From NCBI GenBank assembly GCA_025454075.1, contig JALOPD010000189.1, positions 1 to 6,836 of the forward strand: a DNA stretch of 6,836 nt, read 5' to 3'. Positions within the stretch are counted from its first letter, which is position 1. Each line of letters opens with the position of its first letter. Below, piece by piece: positions 1 through 6,440 of this stretch. The notes under the pieces are model-generated. The model did not search any database and had not been told where the DNA came from. It saw nothing but the letters and a program-made list of their open reading frames with translations. The position numbers and the translations under genes were made by a program. This DNA comes from Desulfobacterales bacterium. GTDB lineage: Bacteria; Desulfobacterota; Desulfobacteria; Desulfobacterales; UBA2174_A.

Positions 1-1184
1 ACGCCCGTGCGGGCCGCCAGGCGGCCCATGTCCCGGTGCAGCGCGGCGGAGGCGGGGCCGAGCTCGAGCATGTCGCCCACCACGAGCAGGCCGCGGCCGA
101 TCCCCCGCAGATGGTGCAGCGCGGCGATGGCAGCCTCCATCGAAGCGGGGTTGGCGTTGTAGGTGTCGTCGATCAGCCGGACCCCGCCCGCGAGCGTGCT
201 CACGCTCATGCGGCCCGGAACGGGGCGGAACCCCTCCAATCCGGCCTGAATCTCTTCCATGCCGACGCCGAGCAGGTGGCCCGCCGCCGCCGCCGCCAGG
301 GCGTTGTGCACCATGAAGCGGCCGTGGGTCCTCAGGTGGACGGCCGCCCGCTGCCCCGGCAGCGCCAGCTCGAAATCGATCCCGCGCTCGGCCTCCTCGA
401 TTTTCTCCGCCCGCACGGCCGCGTCGGCGGAAAGGCCGAACAGGAGCGGCTCGGTGCCGCACTCCCCGGCCAGGCGCCGCAGCCGCGGGTCATCGGCGTT
501 CAGCACCGCGCGGCCGCCGGGGGCGAGCCCTTTCAGCAGCGCGCTCTTTTCGCGCAGCACCCCCTCCAGGGAGCCGAGCCCTTCCAGGTGGGCCGGGCCG
601 ATGTTGGTAATGAGCCCCACGTCCGGGGTGCAGATTTCGGCGAGCCGCGCGATCTCTCCCGGCAGGTTGGTGCCGAGCTCGAGGATCGCCCACGCGTGCC
701 GCGGCTCGAGGTTGAAAAGCGTGAGGGGGACGCCGATCTGGTTGTTCAGGTTTTTCGCCGGCTCCAGCACCGCGAAGCGCCTCGACAGGACGGCGGCGGT
801 CATCCGGCGCGTGCTGGTCTTGCCGTTGGAGCCGGTGACGGCGATCACCGCGGCCGGCGAGCGCCGGCGGTGATAGGCTGCCAGGTCGCCCAACGCGCGG
901 GTCGTGTCGGCCACCGCCACGCAGGCGAGCTGCCCGGCCCGCAGCAGCTCCGCCGGCAGATCGCCGACGCGGCGGCGGTCGACGACCAGGCCCCGCACCC
1001 CGGCCTCCACCACCTCGCGGATGAAACGGTGGCCGTCGTGCACCGCCCCCCGGATGGCGACAAACACGTCCGCGGCGGCGATGCGGCGCGAGTCGATGGA
1101 AATGGAGCCGAAGCTCCGGCCGCGATCGCCCGCCACCCGGTCGCCGTGGGTCGCCGTGAGTATGTCTTCCAACGTCCAGGGCAT
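1..1184 (-). CDS. murF: UDP-N-acetylmuramoyl-tripeptide--D-alanyl-D-alanine ligase (MurF), 3' part missing at window edge
   Basis: MurF is the cytoplasmic ATP-dependent ligase that adds D-Ala-D-Ala to UDP-MurNAc-tripeptide, the last soluble step of the peptidoglycan stem peptide. I translated this frame by hand: it is open for 394 full codons and leaves the window, so about 60-70 C-terminal residues are missing compared with the usual ~450-470. Visible signatures are the N-terminal substrate-binding domain with SIDSRR near residue 28-34, the ATP-binding P-loop TGSNGKTST at 117-125, KNLNNQIGVPLTLF at 144-157, ELGTN near 169-173, ITNIGPAHLE near 192-201, and DDTYNANPASM near 339-349, typical of the C-terminal ligase domain. 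The ATG at 1184 is the only plausible start: upstream in frame there is no ATG, GTG or TTG before the murE stop. No clear Shine-Dalgarno precedes it. It follows murE by 63 bp in the same reading frame, and that spacer holds heptamer repeats. Confidence 0.96.
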   Translation of the reverse strand, partial: MPWTLEDILTATHGDRVAGDRGRSFGSISIDSRRIAAADVFVAIRGAVHDGHRFIREVVEAGVRGLVVDRRRVGDLPAELLRAGQLACVAVADTTRALGDLAAYHRRRSPAAVIAVTGSNGKTSTRRMTAAVLSRRFAVLEPAKNLNNQIGVPLTLFNLEPRHAWAILELGTNLPGEIARLAEICTPDVGLITNIGPAHLEGLGSLEGVLREKSALLKGLAPGGRAVLNADDPRLRRLAGECGTEPLLFGLSADAAVRAEKIEEAERGIDFELALPGQRAAVHLRTHGRFMVHNALAAAAAGHLLGVGMEEIQAGLEGFRPVPGRMSVSTLAGGVRLIDDTYNANPASMEAAIAALHHLRGIGRGLLVVGDMLELGPASAALHRDMGRLAARTG

Positions 1185-1190
1185 TTTCAG

Positions 1191-1230
1191 TAACGAGTGA
1201 CAAAAAGAGTAACGAGCAACGAGTAACGAG
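1191..1230. repeat. Short heptamer repeat (TAACGAG) in the murE-murF spacer
   Basis: On the plus strand, TAACGAG occurs at 1191-1197, 1210-1216 and 1224-1230, with a one-base variant CAACGAG at 1217-1223, so the last three units are perfectly tandem. The first unit is separated from them by TGACAAAAAGAG. Read along the transcript this is CTCGTTA repeated. The block fills most of the 63-bp gap between two mur genes and sits only 7 bp upstream of the murF ATG. It resembles the short heptanucleotide repeats dispersed in the intergenic DNA of some bacteria. Its function is unknown, and dispersal elsewhere in this genome cannot be judged from this window. Confidence 0.8.
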
Positions 1231-1247
1231 AAAAAAACAACCGATGA

Positions 1248-2798
1248 TCAACGAGTTGGGTGAAACCGTCCGCTTCCGCCTTCCAGTCGCTCCAGCACCC
1301 TGGCCGCCTCCTCGCGGTCGTCGAAATGGATGGTGCGCGGGCCGAGGACCTGGTAGGTTTCATGGCCTTTGCCGGCGATCAGCACCATGTCCCCCGGTCG
1401 CGCCGCCCGGATCCCGGCTTCGATCGCCCGGCGCCGGTCCGGCTCGGCGGCGAAGGCCTTGCCGGTTGCGACCGCTGCGAGCTTTTCGGGGGCGACCTCG
1501 GCGAGGCCCTGTGCGCGGACGCCCGGAAGGATCTCCCCGATGATGACCTCGGGCTCCTCGCTGCGCGGGTTGTCGGAGGTGACCACCGCCAGGTCGCTCC
1601 AGCGGGCGGCGATCGCCCCCATGATGGGCCGCTTGCTGCGGTCGCGGTCCCCGCCGCAGCCGAAGACGCAGACGATGCGGCCGGGGGAGAGCGCCCGCAG
1701 GGCGGCCAGGGCGTTTTCGAGGGCATCCGGCGTGTGGGAGTAGTCCACGTACACGAACCGGCCGCTCCGGTTGGCGACGCGCTCGAGTCGCCCCGGCACG
1801 CACTCGAGGGAGGCGATGCCGGCGGCGATCGCCTCCGGAGCCACCCCCAGCGCGGTTGCGGCCCCCGCGGCGCACAGGATGTTTTCGACGTTGTGGCGCC
1901 CGACCAGGGGCGAGCGGAACTCGAAGCCACGGCCGCCGACGTCGATGGCCCCTCGGATGCCGTCGAGGCGGCAGGTCGTTTTTGCGCCGCGAACCCCGCA
2001 GCCGTCCCCGGTCCCGACACGGACGACCCGGCCGGCCAGCTGCGCCGCCAGCTCGCGGCCGTGGGGGCTGTCGGCGTTGATGACGGCGACCGCCCGCCCG
2101 GCCTTCGGGCCCGCCGGCAGGTACTCCGTGAAGAGCCGCTTCTTGGCGGCCCAATAGGCCGGCATGTCGCCGTGGTAGTCGAGGTGGTCCTGGCTCAGGT
2201 TGGTGAAGACGGCCGCGTCCATCCAGCAGCAGTGGATCCGGGCGAGATCGATGGCATGCGACGAGGCCTCGAGCACCGCATGGGTCACGCCGGCCGCCCG
2301 CATGTCCGCCAGGATGCGCTGCAGGTCCAGGGACTCGGGGGTCGTCACCGGGTTCGGGAACGATGTCCCGCCGTAGCGGGTGTTGATGGTCCCGATGACG
2401 CCGGTGCGGAGGCCGGCCCGGCCGAGGATGCTTTCGATCAGGTAGGTCGTCGTGGTCTTGCCGTTGGTGCCGGTGACGGCGACCACGGTCATCTGCGCCG
2501 ACGGGCGGCCGTAAAAGGCGGCCGCCAGCTCGGCCAGCGCACGGCGGGTGTCGGGGACGGCGACGACGGCCGTGCGGCGGGCGACGGGTTTCTGCGCGAC
2601 CACGGCGACCGCCCCGCGGTCGAGCGCGTCGTCGATGAAGTCGTGGCCGTCGGCGGCAAGCCCCTTCATCGCCACGAAGACCCCGCCCGGCCGGACCTCC
2701 TGGGAGCGGTAGTGCAGCGAGCCCACCTCCGGGCCCTCGCCCGAAAGCCCGCTCACGGCGGCCGTTTTCAGTTCGGCGATGAGGCGCGCCAGTCTCAT
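1248..2798 (-). CDS. murE: UDP-N-acetylmuramoyl-L-alanyl-D-glutamate--2,6-diaminopimelate ligase (MurE)
   Basis: MurE adds the third residue of the stem peptide to UDP-MurNAc-L-Ala-D-Glu in the cytoplasm, using ATP. The 516-residue product is slightly longer than the usual ~490-500. Visible features are the N-terminal UMAG-binding domain with GGVFVAMKG at 38-46, the P-loop VTGTNGKTTTT at 108-118, the conserved EASSHA at 177-182, and FTNLSQDHLDYHG at 198-210. AKKRLF at 218-223 contains the lysine that is carbamylated in the family (probably K219). DYSHTPDAL lies at 352-360 and FGCGGDRD at 379-386. DNPRSEEP at 409-416 is the motif that selects meso-diaminopimelate; lysine-type enzymes differ there. 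Hence the wall is predicted to be DAP-type. The ATG at 2798 overlaps the ftsI stop as ATGA, indicating translational coupling. The frame stays open further upstream inside ftsI, but MRLARL is the natural family start. Confidence 0.97.
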   Translation of the reverse strand: MRLARLIAELKTAAVSGLSGEGPEVGSLHYRSQEVRPGGVFVAMKGLAADGHDFIDDALDRGAVAVVAQKPVARRTAVVAVPDTRRALAELAAAFYGRPSAQMTVVAVTGTNGKTTTTYLIESILGRAGLRTGVIGTINTRYGGTSFPNPVTTPESLDLQRILADMRAAGVTHAVLEASSHAIDLARIHCCWMDAAVFTNLSQDHLDYHGDMPAYWAAKKRLFTEYLPAGPKAGRAVAVINADSPHGRELAAQLAGRVVRVGTGDGCGVRGAKTTCRLDGIRGAIDVGGRGFEFRSPLVGRHNVENILCAAGAATALGVAPEAIAAGIASLECVPGRLERVANRSGRFVYVDYSHTPDALENALAALRALSPGRIVCVFGCGGDRDRSKRPIMGAIAARWSDLAVVTSDNPRSEEPEVIIGEILPGVRAQGLAEVAPEKLAAVATGKAFAAEPDRRRAIEAGIRAARPGDMVLIAGKGHETYQVLGPRTIHFDDREEAARVLERLEGGSGRFHPTR

Positions 2799-4525
2799 CC
2801 CCGGCCCCCGCGGTCCATGGAGACTCTCAGTTTTTCGGCGGTGTTGAGCGGCGGCACGTTCATTAAATTGAGCGTGGTTTGGGCGATTTTCTTGAACACG
2901 GGGGCCGCGACGGCGCCGCCGTAGATCTGGCCCCTGGGTTCGTCGATCACCACCAGCACCGCGACCCGGGGGTTTTCCGCCGGCGCAAAACCGATGAAGG
3001 AAGCCACGTGGCGCTCGTTCGAGTACTGGCCGTTGTCGTCCACCTTGCGGGCGGTGCCGGTCTTGCCTCCGGCCGTGTAGCCCTCGAGGGCGGCCTGGAC
3101 GCCGGTGCCGCCCGGCAGTACGACGGTCTGCATGATCTCCTTGACGGTGCGGGCCGTCTCGACGGAGACCACCCGCCGGACTTCCTCCGGCTCGAACCGC
3201 TGCAGGATCTGCCCCTGGGGGTCGGTGACGGCCTGCACCATGCGGGGTTTCATCAGGACGCCGTCGTTGGCGATGGCGGAGACGGCGGCGATGAGCTGGA
3301 CGGCCGAAACGGAGACGCCGTGGCCGAAGGAGATGGCGGCCGTGTCGATGCCGGCCCATTTCGTGAAAGGCATCAGCAGCCCGGTGGTCTCAGCCGGGGC
3401 GTCGATCCCCGTTTTCTGGCCGAACCCGAACAGCCGGAGGGACTGGTAGAGTTTCTCCGGCCCGACCTTCTCGCCGATCTTGGCGGCCCCGATGTTGCTG
3501 GAGAACTTGATGATGTCCCGCAGGGTCAGCACGCCGTAATGGTGAACGTCGTGCACGGTGTACTTGCCGATGCGGTAGGCGCCGTTTTCGCAGTGGAAGG
3601 TCGTTTGGGGCGAGAGGTTCGTGAACTCGAGGGCGGCGGCCGCAACGAAAATCTTCATAATGGACCCGGGCTCGAAGGGGTCGGTGACGGCCCGGTTGCG
3701 CCAGAGCTGCTTTTTGGCCTCCTCGTAGGCGTTCGGGTTGAAGGCCGGGGCGAGGGCCAGGGCGAGGACGGCGCCGGTGCGGGGCTCCATCACCACGGCC
3801 ATGCCGGAGCGGGCCCGGCTGGAGGCGACGGCGTCGTTGAGGGCGGTCTCCGTGATGAACTGAATGCCGTGGTCGAGGGTCAGCACGACGTTCTTGCCGG
3901 CGCTCTCGTTCTCGGAAGCGTGCTCCGTCTGGAAATCATTGCCGCGGGCATCCTTCAAGACCTTGACGCTGGTCGCGGTGCCTCTCAATTCGCGGTCATA
4001 GAAAAATTCGATGCCCTCCAGGCCCTTGCCGTCCATGCCGGTGAACCCGAGCGCATGGGCCGCGAGGGTCCGGTTGGGGTAGAAGCGGTTCGAATCGGCC
4101 ACGAACTCGACCCCGGGCAGGCGCAGCTCTCTGACGGCGTCGGCCTCGCGGGGGGTGGCCTGGCGCTTGATCCACACGAACGGCTTGCCGGCGGCCACGC
4201 GCTCCTTGACCTCCGCGGGCTTTTTCTTCAGGACCCGGGCGAGCTCCCTGGCCGTTGCCTCGGCGTCCTTGACCTGGCGCGGGCGGACGGCGATGGAGGC
4301 GACGTCGATGCTGACGGCCATCTCGTGGCCGCGGCGGTCGAAAATCGCGCCGCGTTTGCCCACCGCCCGGAGGGAGTCCTCGACCTGGCCCGTGGCCTTG
4401 CGGGACAGCCAGAGCCCATCGTAGACCTGCAGCAGGAGGGCCTTACCGCCGATGACCGCGAATCCCAGCGTGAACATCAGGCCGAGCGCCAGAATTCGCA
4501 AGCGGATGTATTGGTTGGTTCGCAT
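2795..4525 (-). CDS. ftsI: Septal peptidoglycan transpeptidase, penicillin-binding protein 3 type (FtsI)
   Basis: This class B PBP cross-links septal peptidoglycan in the periplasm, normally with FtsW as glycosyltransferase partner. The 576-residue product has a short cytoplasmic N-terminus and one membrane anchor at about 10-32. The dimerisation or pedestal domain follows, beginning with KRGAIFDRRGHEMAVS at 57-72. The transpeptidase domain carries all three active-site motifs: SxxK as S288-I-M-K291 (serine nucleophile), SxN as S342-S343-N344, and KTG at 488-490 in GGKTGTAR. No PASTA domain follows: the chain ends about 85 residues after KTG. I chose the ATG at 4525 (MRTNQYIRLRIL) because it is 5 bp after the ftsL stop and gives the expected short cytoplasmic tail. 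An in-frame extension to 4777 lies wholly within ftsL and is not family-like. No strong Shine-Dalgarno is visible, so coupling to ftsL translation is likely. PbpB or Spo-type PBPs are alternatives, but position supports FtsI. Confidence 0.96.
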   Translation of the reverse strand: MRTNQYIRLRILALGLMFTLGFAVIGGKALLLQVYDGLWLSRKATGQVEDSLRAVGKRGAIFDRRGHEMAVSIDVASIAVRPRQVKDAEATARELARVLKKKPAEVKERVAAGKPFVWIKRQATPREADAVRELRLPGVEFVADSNRFYPNRTLAAHALGFTGMDGKGLEGIEFFYDRELRGTATSVKVLKDARGNDFQTEHASENESAGKNVVLTLDHGIQFITETALNDAVASSRARSGMAVVMEPRTGAVLALALAPAFNPNAYEEAKKQLWRNRAVTDPFEPGSIMKIFVAAAALEFTNLSPQTTFHCENGAYRIGKYTVHDVHHYGVLTLRDIIKFSSNIGAAKIGEKVGPEKLYQSLRLFGFGQKTGIDAPAETTGLLMPFTKWAGIDTAAISFGHGVSVSAVQLIAAVSAIANDGVLMKPRMVQAVTDPQGQILQRFEPEEVRRVVSVETARTVKEIMQTVVLPGGTGVQAALEGYTAGGKTGTARKVDDNGQYSNERHVASFIGFAPAENPRVAVLVVIDEPRGQIYGGAVAAPVFKKIAQTTLNLMNVPPLNTAEKLRVSMDRGGRG

Positions 4526-4530
4526 GGCCG

Positions 4531-4827
4531 TCAGGGCATTACCAGCGTCTGTCTGGGGGTGGGTAGGGTTAACCCCAGCTTTTCCTGCGCGATCCGGGTG
4601 ATGCGCTGGGGGGCCTTCAGGCGCGCCAGCTCCACCCGGAGGTTGGCCTGAAGTTCGTTCAGGCGCTGCTGCTCCTTGCTCAGCGCGGAAATTTCGTAGC
4701 CGACCTGAACGCACTGCGTGCGCGCCCAGGTGTAGCCCAGCAGCTCGGTGATGAAGACGCCCAGCAGCGCGATCCACAGCGCGATCATTCTGGGGTTGCG
4801 GCGTCTGGGCTTGGCGGCGTCGGTCAT
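4531..4827 (-). CDS. ftsL: Cell division protein FtsL
   Basis: FtsL is a small bitopic membrane protein that, with FtsB and FtsQ, links early and late divisome components and helps activate FtsWI. The 98-residue product has a basic cytoplasmic tail (KPRRRNPR at 6-13) and one hydrophobic membrane segment at about 14-33 (MIALWIALLGVFITELLGY). A periplasmic heptad-rich stretch at about 42-70 (EISALSKEQQRLNELQANLRVELARL region) is predicted to form a coiled coil. A conserved-looking end, with RITRIAQEKLGLTLPT at 75-90, follows the FtsL/DivIC pattern. FtsL sequences are poorly conserved, so the call rests on size, topology and position between rsmH and ftsI. The ATG at 4827 lacks a strong ribosome binding site; only weak GGGA/GGA purines lie upstream. 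It is 67 bp from the rsmH stop and 5 bp from ftsI. Confidence 0.92.
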   Translation of the reverse strand: MTDAAKPRRRNPRMIALWIALLGVFITELLGYTWARTQCVQVGYEISALSKEQQRLNELQANLRVELARLKAPQRITRIAQEKLGLTLPTPRQTLVMP

Positions 4828-4847
4828 TCGGTTGCGGCGTCCGATCC

Positions 4848-4890
4848 CGCCCCGGGCAGGGGCGCTGGCCGGCAGAAGCGATCCTGCCGG
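4848..4890 (-). other. Two tandem GC-rich stem-loops in the rsmH-ftsL spacer
   Basis: In the transcript direction the first stem-loop is CCGGCAG, an 8-nt loop, then CTGCCGG (plus positions 4869-4875 and 4884-4890). It begins 4 nt after the rsmH stop codon. The second is CGCCCC, a 5-nt loop, then GGGGCG (4848-4853 and 4859-4864), ending 20 nt before the ftsL ATG. Neither is followed by a T-tract, so they are not typical intrinsic terminators. They could stabilise or process the polycistronic mRNA or tune ftsL translation. This is inference; short GC-rich inverted repeats are also expected by chance at this base composition. Confidence 0.5.
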
Positions 4891-4894
4891 GCGT

Positions 4895-5857
4895 TCAGAT
4901 TCGTTCCGCGGCCCGCAGCTTGGTGCTGCGCGCCATCGGGTTGGCGGCGATCTCCTCGGGCCGGGGGCGCACCACCTTGCGGGTCAGGATCCTCAGGACG
5001 CCTTCGGCCTCCGAAACCGGCGCCCCGGGCCAGGCCCCGCCGCGGCGGTCTTTCTCCATGGCCTTCAGCCGCTGCTTGACGATGCGGTCCTCCAGCGAGT
5101 GAAAGGACAAAATGCAGACGCGGCCGCCGGCGGCGAGCAGGTCCGGCAGCCGGCCCATGAACGCCTCGATGCGTTCGAGCTCGCGGTTGACCGCGATGCG
5201 CAGCGCCATGAACACCCGCGTGGCCGGGTGGATGCGGTTGCGGCCGGCCCGTGGCGTCGCCTCGCAGACGATGCGGGCCAGCTCCCCGCTGGTGCGAATG
5301 GGCTGCCGGCGCCGGGCGGCGGCGATGGCCCGGGCGATCCGTCCCGCGAAGCGCTCCTCGCCGAACTCCTGGAAGATCCGTTTCAGGTCGTCCTCCCGCA
5401 GGCGGTTGACGAGGTCCGCCGCCGTCTGCTCGGGCCGGGTGTCCATGCGCATGTCGAGCGGCTCGTCGCGCATGAAGCTGAACCCTCGGCCGCTGCCCTC
5501 GAGGTGGTGCAGGGAGATCCCCAAGTCCAGGAGGATCCCGTCCACGCCCGTGAACCCCGGTTGCGAAAGAACCTCCGCCAGTCGATCGAAATTTTCATGA
5601 ACGAGCCGCACCCGGTCGGCATACGGCGCCAGAACGATCCGGGCGTTGGCGATGGCATCCGCGTCCTGGTCGAGGCCGATGAGGCGGCCGTCCGGCGCGC
5701 TTTGCTCCAGGATGTCCCGGGCGTGGCCCGCGCCGCCCAGGGTGCCGTCCACGTAAACGCCGCCCGGCCGGCAGTTGAGGTACTCCAGCACCTCCGCGCG
5801 CATGACCGGGAGGTGGCGATAGGCCGTGGGCTCAGATGCCGAGCTTGGCGATCTCAT
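4895..5857 (-). CDS. rsmH: 16S rRNA (cytosine(1402)-N(4))-methyltransferase (RsmH, formerly MraW)
   Basis: RsmH uses S-adenosylmethionine to methylate N4 of cytidine 1402 in the decoding centre of 16S rRNA. The 320-residue product has family-typical length. It shows YRHLPVM at 13-19, the SAM-binding loop DGTLGGAGH at 37-45, and GLDQDADAI at 61-69 (second SAM-contact strand). LLDLGIS at 109-115 is followed by GRGFSFMRDEPLDMRMD at 123-139. RIHPATRVFMALRIAVN lies at 208-224, ILSFHSLEDRIVK at 249-261, and the C-terminal NPMARSTKLRAAER at 306-319. The ATG at 5857 is the only usable start upstream of the conserved HLPVM block. It lies inside mraZ (26-bp overlap) and has a strong ribosome binding site, GGAGG with 6-nt spacing. 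It is the second gene of the dcw operon, as in most bacteria. Confidence 0.98.
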   Translation of the reverse strand: MRSPSSASEPTAYRHLPVMRAEVLEYLNCRPGGVYVDGTLGGAGHARDILEQSAPDGRLIGLDQDADAIANARIVLAPYADRVRLVHENFDRLAEVLSQPGFTGVDGILLDLGISLHHLEGSGRGFSFMRDEPLDMRMDTRPEQTAADLVNRLREDDLKRIFQEFGEERFAGRIARAIAAARRRQPIRTSGELARIVCEATPRAGRNRIHPATRVFMALRIAVNRELERIEAFMGRLPDLLAAGGRVCILSFHSLEDRIVKQRLKAMEKDRRGGAWPGAPVSEAEGVLRILTRKVVRPRPEEIAANPMARSTKLRAAERI

Positions 5858-6287
5858 TCCTGGCCTCCGGGTTCTTGAGGTCGTTCAACAGCACCAGCTC
5901 TTCGTTCTCGAAGTTTTCCCGGGACCAGATTTCGAAGTGATCGAGGACGCCCACCAGGACGATATCCTTGTTCAGGGCGGCGTATTGCCTGAGCGCAGGG
6001 GGAATGAGGATGCGGTCCTGCTTGTCGCAGGTGCACTCGTGGGCGCCGCCGATGAAGACCCGGCGGAAGCGGCGCATGATGTCGCTCTTCTCGGCCAGCT
6101 GCAGAATCTTTTCTTCAAGCTGCTGCCACGCCGGCATCGGGAAGGCGACCAGGCACTGGTCCATGCGCGAGACCATGATGCCGTCGCCGTCCTCCGAGCG
6201 TGCGAGCACCCGGAACCGGGACGGGATGACGATCCGGCCCTTGTCGTCGATCGTGTGGTATGAGCTTCCGCGAAACATGCTGGTCAC
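5832..6287 (-). CDS. mraZ: Transcriptional regulator MraZ
   Basis: MraZ is a DNA-binding protein of the AbrB/SpoVT swapped-hairpin superfamily that forms rings and controls the dcw cluster, in several bacteria by repressing its own promoter. The 151-residue product has the two expected repeats, each with its signature: DDKGRIVIPSRFR at 14-26 and DKQDRILIPPALR at 88-100. GAHECTC lies just before the second. The start is ambiguous. A GTG at 6287 (GTG ACC AGC ATG) has a GTGGA sequence 6 nt upstream, whereas the ATG at 6278 gives the common family start MFRGSSY but has no ribosome binding site at normal spacing. I favour GTG, weakly. It is the first gene of the cluster, with a promoter and operator-like repeats directly upstream. 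Confidence 0.97.
   Translation of the reverse strand: MTSMFRGSSYHTIDDKGRIVIPSRFRVLARSEDGDGIMVSRMDQCLVAFPMPAWQQLEEKILQLAEKSDIMRRFRRVFIGGAHECTCDKQDRILIPPALRQYAALNKDIVLVGVLDHFEIWSRENFENEELVLLNDLKNPEARNEIAKLGI
5864..5868 (-). promoter_or_regulatory. Shine-Dalgarno of rsmH, inside mraZ
   Basis: GGAGG on the minus strand ends 6 nt before the rsmH ATG at 5857. It is the clearest ribosome binding site in the window. It fixes the rsmH start within the 3' end of mraZ and suggests that rsmH can initiate independently rather than only by re-initiation. Confidence 0.8.
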
Positions 6288-6292
6288 ATGAA

Positions 6293-6327
6293 TTCCACTT
6301 TAAACCACTTTGCTCCATTAAATACCA
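6293..6327 (-). promoter_or_regulatory. Putative MraZ operator: four TGG boxes at 10-bp period
   Basis: On the minus strand, TGG occurs at four positions with exact 10-bp spacing (plus-strand CCA at 6325, 6315, 6305 and 6295). The two boxes nearest mraZ share the longer core AAAGTGG. MraZ is known to bind direct TGG-containing repeats of about 10-bp period upstream of mraZ (TGGGN with 5-bp spacers in Escherichia coli; AAAGTG-type repeats in Mollicutes). The outermost boxes flank the -10 element and the innermost overlaps the presumed mraZ ribosome binding site, so occupancy should block transcription initiation. Binding is inferred. Confidence 0.72.
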
Positions 6328-6345
6328 AGACTATTGAAGAGTCAA
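6317..6345 (-). promoter_or_regulatory. Sigma70-type promoter of the mraZ/dcw operon
   Basis: TTGACT (plus positions 6340-6345) is a 5/6 match to the -35 consensus. A 17-bp spacer and TTTAAT (6317-6322), a 5/6 match to the -10, follow. Transcription should start near 6309-6311, giving a leader of about 22-24 nt to the GTG start. An A/T tract lies immediately upstream. This is the only strong promoter I see, and it probably drives the whole run of minus-strand genes. Confidence 0.75.
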
Positions 6346-6346
6346 G

Positions 6347-6366
6347 AAAAAAATGGTGGTTTTTTT
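6347..6366 (-). promoter_or_regulatory. A7-CCACCA-T7 tract directly upstream of the -35 element
   Basis: The element is an inverted repeat of seven A and seven T around CCACCA, ending one base before the -35 hexamer. Phased A/T tracts at this position can act as an UP-like element contacting the RNA polymerase alpha subunit, or can bend DNA. The sequence is plain; the role is inferred. Confidence 0.4.
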
Positions 6367-6397
6367 AATATGATTTTGGATTGTTAATTGGAAAAAT

Positions 6398-6430
6398 GGG
6401 GCGTCGAGGGCTACAGGGGCAGGCGAGGGG
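6398..6430 (+). other. Canonical G-quadruplex motif upstream of the mraZ promoter
   Basis: Four G-runs on the plus strand are GGGG (6398-6401), GGG (6408-6410), GGGG (6416-6419) and GGGG (6427-6430), with loops of 6, 5 and 7 nt. This meets the G3+N1-7 rule. It lies about 53 bp upstream of the -35 element, next to AT-rich DNA. Folding and function are not shown. Confidence 0.5.
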
Positions 6431-6440
6431 AGTTCGTCTC

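Noticed and set aside
490..1251. Minus-strand 253-codon frame over the murF 5' region
   Set aside because: It is out of frame with the clear MurF translation, and its sequence is Arg/Gly/Pro-rich without motifs.
2799..3359. N-terminal extension of MurE by 187 codons
   Set aside because: The extension lies entirely within ftsI in another frame and reads as arginine-rich noise. The ATGA overlap at 2798 is the natural start.
1260..4651. Long plus-strand open frames (554 and 590 codons) antisense to murE and ftsI
   Set aside because: They are by-products of high GC content opposite well-conserved genes. Their composition is low-complexity and rich in Gly, Ala, Arg and Asp, with no family-like motifs.
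4526..4777. N-terminal extension of FtsI by 84 codons
   Set aside because: It overlaps ftsL in another frame and would bury the membrane anchor. The ATG at 4525 gives normal FtsI topology.
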